From Deltaproteobacteria bacterium (lineage in GTDB: Bacteria > Desulfobacterota > Syntrophia > Syntrophales > UBA5619): a stretch of 12,190 nt of DNA. The stretch is from positions 1 to 12,190 of the forward strand of contig JAPLJY010000242.1 of the NCBI GenBank assembly GCA_026388345.1, written 5' to 3'. The notes under the pieces were generated by a model. That model saw only the letters and a list, made by a program, of their open reading frames with translations, did not search any database and was not told where the DNA came from. Position 1 is the first letter of the stretch; each line of letters begins with the position of its first letter. A program made the position numbers and the translations under genes. This document shows positions 6,654-12,190 of the stretch, one piece after another.

Positions 6654-7968
6654 AATGGCCGCAATCGGCATGTTCGTTGCACTGGTGGTCTTCTTCTTCA
6701 TGGGACACCCCCTGGCCTTTGCGCTCGGCGGGGTCGGCGTCCTGTTCGGTTTCTTCTTTATCGGACCGCAGTTCTTCGGAATCTTCATGGACCGGATCTA
6801 CGGCACGATGGACAACTTCGTCCTGGTCGCGATCACCCTTTTCATCCTGATGGGGAATTTCCTGACGATGTCGGGCGTCGCAGACGAACTCTTCAAGGCG
6901 CTCCGTATCCTCCTCGGGCCGATCCGCGGCGGCGTGGGTCTCGCGGTGATCGCCGTCTGCATCGTCTTTGCGGCCTGCACCGGAATCGTCGGCGCGTCGG
7001 TCGTCACGATGGGGCTCCTCGCCGGGCCGATGCTGATCCGCTATGGCTATCAGAAGGAGATGACGATGGGGATGGTCGCGGCGGGCGGGAGTCTGGGAAT
7101 TCTGATCCCGCCGAGCATCATGCTCGTCATGATGGCCGACCAGGGGGCGCTCTCCGCCGGAAAACTCCTCATGTCGGGCGTCCTTCCGGGTGTGACACTG
7201 GGTATCCTCTACATGATCTACATCGCGATCCGCTGCGGGATCAACCCGGAGCTCGGTCCTCCCGTGCCCGCGGAGGAGTTGGCCCTGATCCCGATGAACA
7301 AGCGGATCAAGGACACCTTCCGTTACGCCGTACCGCCACTGGGGCTGATCTTTCTCGTCCTCGGGGCGATCTTCTTCGGCATCGCCACGCCCACGGAGGC
7401 GGCCGGCGTCGGGGCCTTCGCCTCGTTCATCATGGTCATTGCCTACGGGAAGCTGACGTGGAAAAACTTCTCCGACTGCCTCTACCAGACCTCCCGGACG
7501 GTCACGATGGTGATCATCATCATCGTCGGGGCGACCTGCTTCACCGGCGTCTTTTTGGGGCTCGGGGGCGGCACCGCCCTGGTCGGGGCGATCATGGGCC
7601 TCGGCCTCGGGAAATGGGGCACCTACGTGATGATCATGATCATCTACATCATCCTCGGCTGCTTCATCGACTGGATCGGAATTGTGATGATCACCTTCCC
7701 GATCTTCCTGCCCGTCGCGCAGCAACTGGGATTCGACATGCTCTGGTTCGTCTCGATGCTCGCGATCAACCTGCAGATGTCCTTCCTGACCCCGCCGTTC
7801 GGCTACGCGCTGTTCTACCTGTCGGGGCTCGGGATCGAGGGGGTGAATTTGGGCCACATCTACCGGGGGGTCGTGCCGTTTCTGATCCTCCAGGCGATCG
7901 GGGTGACGATCTGCACGATCTTCCCGGAGATCGTTGTCTGGCTGCCCAATGCGATGTTCGGAAAATAA
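6643..7968 (+). CDS. dctM: TRAP transporter large permease DctM
   Basis: Large transport subunit, a sodium-coupled elevator-type importer in the inner membrane. The 441-residue product is almost entirely hydrophobic with about 12 membrane segments. DctM landmarks are present: MGHPLAFALGG near the N-terminus, ACTGIVGASVVTMG and AAGGSLGILIPPSIMLV in the first scaffold/transport repeat, GIATPTEAAGVGAF at about the middle, and MSFLTPPFGYALFYLSG in the second repeat. The two PP-containing hairpin motifs are the ion/substrate sites in the family. The ATG at 6643 follows AAAGGGGGGAAG and lies inside the dctQ end, so I prefer it to an ATG at 6613, which would overlap further and lacks a ribosome binding site. 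It is followed after 51 bases by the Usp gene. Confidence 0.95.
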   Translation: MSPEMAAIGMFVALVVFFFMGHPLAFALGGVGVLFGFFFIGPQFFGIFMDRIYGTMDNFVLVAITLFILMGNFLTMSGVADELFKALRILLGPIRGGVGLAVIAVCIVFAACTGIVGASVVTMGLLAGPMLIRYGYQKEMTMGMVAAGGSLGILIPPSIMLVMMADQGALSAGKLLMSGVLPGVTLGILYMIYIAIRCGINPELGPPVPAEELALIPMNKRIKDTFRYAVPPLGLIFLVLGAIFFGIATPTEAAGVGAFASFIMVIAYGKLTWKNFSDCLYQTSRTVTMVIIIIVGATCFTGVFLGLGGGTALVGAIMGLGLGKWGTYVMIMIIYIILGCFIDWIGIVMITFPIFLPVAQQLGFDMLWFVSMLAINLQMSFLTPPFGYALFYLSGLGIEGVNLGHIYRGVVPFLILQAIGVTICTIFPEIVVWLPNAMFGK

Positions 7969-8019
7969 CCGGCGAAGCGTCCATTTCGAATTGCAACATG
8001 AAAAAGGAGGAAAGAGAAT

Positions 8020-8538
8020 ATGATTCCGAAGATACAAAACGTTCTGTACGCGACTGACCTGAGCAAGAACTCGGCCTACGCCTTTCGCTATGCGGTCAAT
8101 ACGGCGCGGAAGCACGACGCGAAGATCCACCTCCTCCACGTCATCGAGTCCATTTCGCCGGCGGCGGAGGCGCTCCTGCTCATGCACATCGATCAGGAGA
8201 AAATCGACCAGCGACGGAAGGAATCTCAGCAGAATCTCCGCCGGCGGATCGAAGAGCGTCTGAAACAGTTCGCCGAACGGGAACTCAGAGACGACCCGGA
8301 GACGCTCAAGAGGGTCATCGGGATTCATGTCGTCTTCGGGGACCCCGCCGCGGAGATCCTGGACAAGACCGATGAACTGGGTTGCGACACCGTGATCATG
8401 GGGACGAACGGCAAAGGGGCGATCAGCCATACCTTCCTCGGCAGCGTCTCCGAAAAGGTGCTCCGCCGGATCCGCAAGCCGGTCTATATCATCCCCCTCC
8501 CGAAGGAGGATACGGACATTACCCTGGGGGAGATTTAA
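8020..8538 (+). CDS. Universal stress protein (UspA family) linked to the TRAP operon
   Basis: Small cytoplasmic nucleotide-binding protein of 172 residues. The N-terminus IQNVLYATDLSKNS contains the family's opening beta strand and the conserved Asp13. The ATP-binding signature G-x2-G-x9-G-S is intact at 128-142 (GTNG, then nine residues, then GS), so this is the ATP-binding subtype. A charged helical insert (about 55-95) is longer than in minimal Usp proteins. A very good AAAAAGGAGG ribosome binding site precedes the ATG at 8020. The gene lies 51 bases behind dctM and before a terminator, so it belongs to the transport operon. Usp proteins encoded in TRAP operons are known, for example TeaD of the Halomonas ectoine system, which modulates uptake; a similar role here is inference. 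Confidence 0.9.
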   Translation: MIPKIQNVLYATDLSKNSAYAFRYAVNTARKHDAKIHLLHVIESISPAAEALLLMHIDQEKIDQRRKESQQNLRRRIEERLKQFAERELRDDPETLKRVIGIHVVFGDPAAEILDKTDELGCDTVIMGTNGKGAISHTFLGSVSEKVLRRIRKPVYIIPLPKEDTDITLGEI

Positions 8539-8560
8539 CCGATCATCTTGAATTCCGGAG

Positions 8561-8607
8561 CGGCGCCGGGAGGCTTGAAGGGGCCTCTCGGTCGCCGTTC
8601 CATTTTT
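8561..8607 (+). terminator. Rho-independent terminator-like hairpin after the Usp gene
   Basis: The arms 8561-8574 and 8583-8597 form a 14-bp stem with one G-T pair and one bulged T, around an eight-base loop. A run of five T (8603-8607) follows five bases later. This fits the end of the transport operon just before the fdhE promoter. Confidence 0.65.
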
Positions 8608-8697
8608 CCCCATCCGCTGTTCATCTTCCTAAAATCATGGGACATTATTTGAGATGGCCAAGCGGCATCTTCCGGCGCAATCCCGGACAAATATCGC

Positions 8698-8726
8698 TTG
8701 AACTTGGGGAGGAAAGGGGATATAGA
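8698..8726 (+). promoter_or_regulatory. Predicted sigma70-type promoter for fdhE
   Basis: TTGAAC at 8698-8703 and TATAGA at 8721-8726 are separated by 17 bases. The expected transcription start near 8733 gives a leader of about 30 bases to the fdhE ATG. Position between a terminator and the gene supports it. Confidence 0.6.
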
Positions 8727-8762
8727 GCGCCATACATTCAAAATTTAAGGAGATCAGCCGGT

Positions 8763-9599
8763 ATGGCGACGGTATTGAAGGATGCATTGCAGACGATACA
8801 AACCCACAGAGATTTGAGCCCCCATTATGCGGAGCTTCTCGATATCCTGGAGGAGATCCTGATCCTGCGCGAGGAATACCGGCGCCGGATGCAGAGGGAG
8901 ATCTTCCCCGTCAATGAAAAAATGATCGCAGCCAAGATGGTGGGAGGATTCCCTCTCGTCGATTTTTCTTCGGTCACCTGCGACCTTGCTGAACCCCAGG
9001 CCTATTTTCTGGCCCTCCTGGAGATCGCCGAGAAACGGGCGCCGGGTGAAACCGGGGAAATGGCGAGGAAGATCCGTGACGGCGAGATCCGCTTCAATGA
9101 CCTGATCTATGAATCATTCAACCCTCCGTTTGAGGATGAAGAGGCTCTCCGCGACGGGGAAGAGGCCTCCTTCGACCTGGTGGAGTTGTTCATTGAAGAG
9201 AGCCTCAGACCGGCCCTGGAGAAGGTCGCGGCACGCCATGGCGACGCCGTCAGGAAGGCGGACTGGGTGGAAGGCTACTGTCCCGTCTGCGGCCGGGAAC
9301 CCAAGATCGGCGAGATCCGGGATGAGGAGGGAAGCCGTTATCTTTTCTGCAACCAATGCGGCTTCGAATGGAACTACCTGCGGATCAAATGCCCCTTCTG
9401 CGGCAACGAGGAGCAGCAAAGCCTCGCCTATTTCACGATTGAAGGGGATGAGCGGTACCGCGTCGACGTCTGCAACGAATGCAAGCGTTACATCAAGATC
9501 GTCGACTTCCGGGAGGCAAAACAGAAGGCGGACCTGGACGTGGAGGACATCGCCACGCTCCATCTCGATATGCTCGCCAACGACGAGGGCTACGACTGA
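8763..9599 (+). CDS. fdhE: Formate dehydrogenase accessory protein FdhE
   Basis: Cytoplasmic maturation factor needed for active formate dehydrogenase. The 278-residue product has a helical N-terminal half (about 1-165) and a C-terminal zinc-ribbon half with four C-x2-C pairs: Cys173/176 (CPVC), Cys196/199 (CNQC), Cys210/213 (CPFC) and Cys237/240 (CNEC). The order and spacing, and the stretches GYCPVCG-x-P and CPFCGN, match FdhE, which carries rubredoxin-like metal sites. An AAGGAG at 8747-8752 fixes the ATG at 8763; longer in-frame extensions lack such a site and read through the terminator region. No formate dehydrogenase subunit lies within the window, so it is an orphan locally. It probably has its own promoter (8698-8726) and is followed by a repeat element. 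Confidence 0.9.
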   Translation: MATVLKDALQTIQTHRDLSPHYAELLDILEEILILREEYRRRMQREIFPVNEKMIAAKMVGGFPLVDFSSVTCDLAEPQAYFLALLEIAEKRAPGETGEMARKIRDGEIRFNDLIYESFNPPFEDEEALRDGEEASFDLVELFIEESLRPALEKVAARHGDAVRKADWVEGYCPVCGREPKIGEIRDEEGSRYLFCNQCGFEWNYLRIKCPFCGNEEQQSLAYFTIEGDERYRVDVCNECKRYIKIVDFREAKQKADLDVEDIATLHLDMLANDEGYD

Positions 9600-9604
9600 C
9601 GGCC

Positions 9605-9760
9605 TCGGAAAAAGTCCATCTGCTGCGTTGCGCTGCTTCCTTCCCCTGCTTTCGCAGGGGCAGGCTTATTGCGGCGTACGAGAAAGTACGCCTCACGCCT
9701 TAAGGTTTTGCGCGCCTTGCCTCTGGAGCTTTTTGCGAAGCCGTTCCAGATTTTTGAACT
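9605..9760 (+). repeat. Dispersed intergenic repeat, copy A
   Basis: This element shares ordered blocks with copy B (10494-10620) read on the opposite strand: GAAAAA at the start, CATCTGCTGCGT, AGAAAG-x-ACGCCTCAC, CCTTGC-x-TCTGGA and TTTTTGAAC at the end. It contains two clean stem-loops, a 7-bp stem at 9643-9660 and a 7-bp stem at 9673-9692. Together these mark it as a structured, non-coding repeat family rather than unique spacer. It fills nearly the whole fdhE-nth gap. Confidence 0.75.
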
Positions 9761-9814
9761 TACCGACTTTTTACGAGCGAATCACGACTGATCCGCCCCG
9801 GCAGGGAAACACCC

Positions 9815-10471
9815 ATGGACGATAGGCATATGGCGGAAATCATCCGACTCCTGGAGCAGGAGCTGGTGAAGCGGGAGCTTCCCATTGTTACAAAACTGGC
9901 CGAGGAACACCGTGATCCTTTTGAGATCCTCATCTCCACGCTGCTCAGCCTCCGGACCAAAGATGAGGTGACGGCGGCGGCCACGGAGCGGCTCTTTTCC
10001 CTGGCCTCCACGCCGGCGGAGATGCTCCGGCTTTCGGAAGCGGAGATTCAGAGGGCGATCTATCCCGTCGGATTCTACCGGAACAAGGCCGAAACGATCC
10101 GGCATGTCTGCCGGGAACTCATCGAACGCTTTCAGTCCCGCGTACCGGACAGCATCGAGGAATTGCTGACGCTCAAAGGGGTGGGGCGAAAGACGGCCAA
10201 TCTCGTCGTCTCCCTGGGGTTCAACGGGGTCGGCCTCTGTGTGGACACCCATGTGCACCGGATCTCCAACCGCATAGGATACGTCCGGACGAAAACCCCT
10301 GAAGAAACGGAATTCGCCCTCCGGGCAAAACTCCCCCCGGAACACTGGTCCCGCTACAACACGCTCCTCGTTGCCTTCGGGCGGAACACCTGCCGCCCCA
10401 TTTCTCCCCTCTGCAGCCATTGTCCGGTGGAAGCTTACTGCGATCGCGTCGGCGTGGTAAAGAGCCGCTAA
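9815..10471 (+). CDS. nth: Endonuclease III, DNA glycosylase/AP lyase
   Basis: Base excision repair enzyme that removes oxidised pyrimidines and nicks the abasic site. The 218 residues are of normal length. The helix-hairpin-helix is at about 118-130 (LTLKGVGRKTANLV) and carries the catalytic Lys126. The catalytic Asp144 lies in CVDTHVHRIS, 18 residues later, the same spacing as Lys120/Asp138 in the E. coli enzyme. The 4Fe-4S cluster cysteines are Cys193, Cys200, Cys203 and Cys209 in the standard C-x6-C-x2-C-x5-C pattern. The start is uncertain: the ATG at 9815 has only a weak GGGAAA upstream, and an ATG at 9830 would shorten the protein by five residues. It stands alone between inverted copies of a repeat, with no clear promoter; transcription may come through from fdhE. 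Confidence 0.95.
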   Translation: MDDRHMAEIIRLLEQELVKRELPIVTKLAEEHRDPFEILISTLLSLRTKDEVTAAATERLFSLASTPAEMLRLSEAEIQRAIYPVGFYRNKAETIRHVCRELIERFQSRVPDSIEELLTLKGVGRKTANLVVSLGFNGVGLCVDTHVHRISNRIGYVRTKTPEETEFALRAKLPPEHWSRYNTLLVAFGRNTCRPISPLCSHCPVEAYCDRVGVVKSR

Positions 10472-10492
10472 GAGCCTGTTGAAAAAGGCTCT
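10471..10492 (+). terminator. Short hairpin at the nth stop codon
   Basis: A perfect 7-bp stem (10471-10477 with 10486-10492) encloses an eight-base loop and begins on the last base of the nth stop. It contains CTGTTGAAAAA, the same motif as the end of the neighbouring repeat, so it may be an extra repeat end. There is no T tract on the plus strand, so termination is uncertain. Confidence 0.4.
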
Positions 10493-10493
10493 A

Positions 10494-10620
10494 CAGGCTG
10501 TTCAAAAATGTCCAGATGCAAGGCCCCCGAAATCCTGAGCCGTGAGGCGTTCTTTCTGGTACGTTGAACGGCGAAGGATGAGGGAAACGCAGCAGATGGG
10601 CGTTTTTCAACAGACTGCTG
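10494..10620 (-). repeat. Dispersed intergenic repeat, copy B, inverted relative to copy A
   Basis: Read on the minus strand this element follows the same block order as copy A. Its ends form a 17-bp imperfect terminal inverted repeat, 10495-10511 against 10601-10617, with 14 of 17 positions matching. The size of about 127 bp and the inverted ends suggest a small non-autonomous mobile element or a fold-back repeat. It lies directly behind nth. Confidence 0.75.
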
Positions 10621-10653
10621 AAGGATCGGTTTCCGATTCGGTTGCATCGATGA

Positions 10654-11787
<1,134 letters not shown>

Positions 11788-11799
11788 TAACGGGGAAAC

Positions 11800-11836
11800 G
11801 GCGGGAACGGCTTCGGGAGGGGAAACCGTTCCCGCC
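11800..11836 (+). promoter_or_regulatory. Intercistronic hairpin between gap and pgk
   Basis: A perfect 11-bp stem (11800-11810 with 11826-11836) encloses a 15-base loop. No T tract follows, so it is probably an mRNA processing or stabilising element rather than a full terminator. Processing between gap and pgk, leaving more gap message, is known in other bacteria; here it is inferred. Confidence 0.6.
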
Positions 11837-11863
11837 CTGGCACATCGATGGGGGGGCGAGAAT

Positions 11864-12190
11864 ATGAAAAAATGCATTTCGGATCTGAAAGACGGAGAAC
11901 TGAAAGGGAAGAAGGTTCTGGTCCGGGTCGATTTCAACGTCCCCATGGACAAGCAGCAGAACATCACGGACGACATGCGGATCCGGGCGGCCCTGCCCAC
12001 GATCCGCTACCTGATCGACCGGGGCGCGATCGTCATCCTTGTCTCTCATCTGGGAAGACCCGACGGGGTGACGGAAGGGCTGCGGATGGACCCGATCGCG
12101 AAACGGCTCGGGGAACTGCTCGGCAGGAAAGTCATCAAGCTCAATGATTGCATCGGGGAAGAGGTCGGGACCGCTATCTCAAAAATGGTG
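11864..12190 (+). CDS. pgk: Phosphoglycerate kinase (N-terminal part)
   Basis: Cytoplasmic enzyme that transfers phosphate between 1,3-bisphosphoglycerate and ADP. The first 109 codons are present and the frame is still open at the right edge; the family has about 390-400 residues. The N-terminal domain shows its substrate-binding signature: [10 protein letters not shown] (20-29) with Asp23 and Asn25, [12 protein letters not shown] (36-47) with Arg39, and VSHLGRPDG (60-68) with His62 and Arg65. These form the 3-phosphoglycerate-binding basic patch. The ATG at 11864 follows a GGGGGGCGAG ribosome binding site. It is the second gene of the gap operon, separated by the 11800-11836 hairpin. Confidence 0.95.
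   Translation, partial: MKKCISDLKDGELKGKKVLVRVDFNVPMDKQQNITDDMRIRAALPTIRYLIDRGAIVILVSHLGRPDGVTEGLRMDPIAKRLGELLGRKVIKLNDCIGEEVGTAISKMV

Noticed and set aside
6601..8613. A 670-codon minus-strand open frame opposite dctM and the Usp gene
   Set aside because: It is rich in R, D, H and P with low-complexity runs, as expected for the complement of GC-rich membrane protein codons. The plus-strand genes have full family motifs and ribosome binding sites.
8382..8762. Long N-terminal extension of FdhE
   Set aside because: It overlaps the Usp gene and crosses the terminator hairpin and promoter. The AAGGAG before 8763 and the family start support the shorter protein.
9754..9782. Possible nth promoter (TTGAAC with a GCGAAT -10)
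   Set aside because: The -10 box matches consensus at only about half its positions and the -35 box is the end of repeat copy A.

Overview
The window looks like the chromosome of an anaerobic, acid-metabolising bacterium, most likely a deltaproteobacterium (Desulfobacterota) of the Syntrophus/Syntrophobacter/Geobacter kind. This is an inference from four things: GC-rich codon use, two substrate-binding-protein-dependent carboxylate transporters beside an acyl-CoA synthetase, the formate dehydrogenase maturation gene fdhE, and two copies of an intergenic repeat that resembles repeats I associate with deltaproteobacterial genomes. No rRNA, tRNA, CRISPR array or intact transposase gene was seen.

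Region 1 (1-1796, minus strand) is a tripartite tricarboxylate transporter operon in the order tctC-tctB-tctA; tctA runs off the left edge. Region 2 (1797-2711) has no convincing gene. It holds a long perfect palindrome upstream of tctC and a good sigma70-type promoter preceded by two 9-bp direct repeats. Region 3 (2712-3063) looks like gene debris: a perfect ribosome binding site and the first 21 codons of an iron-containing alcohol dehydrogenase, a stop, then an unassigned small ORF in the +1 frame.

Region 4 (3162-8538, plus strand) is the main functional block: a medium-chain-type acyl-CoA synthetase, a three-gene TRAP transporter (dctP, dctQ, dctM) and a universal stress protein, closed by a strong terminator-like hairpin. 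The simplest reading is uptake of an organic acid by the TRAP system followed by ATP-dependent activation to its CoA thioester, with the Usp as a possible ATP-sensing regulator. The acid is not identifiable from the sequence.

Region 5 (8608-10471) has fdhE with its own promoter and nth (endonuclease III). nth is flanked by two oppositely oriented copies of a repeat of about 130-155 bp. Region 6 (10688-12190) starts with a near-consensus extended -10 promoter driving gap (GAPDH) and then pgk (phosphoglycerate kinase, cut by the right edge).

A recurring theme is a strong hairpin in the gap after the first gene of a unit: tctC/tctB, dctP/dctQ and gap/pgk, with a weaker one between the acyl-CoA synthetase and dctP. 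In each strong case the upstream gene encodes a product usually needed in excess, which fits 3'-end mRNA stabilisation or partial termination. I found no clearly new biological system; the most unusual items are the alcohol dehydrogenase remnant with its frameshifted tail ORF, the inverted repeat pair around nth, and the orphan promoter and leader region at 2209-2711.
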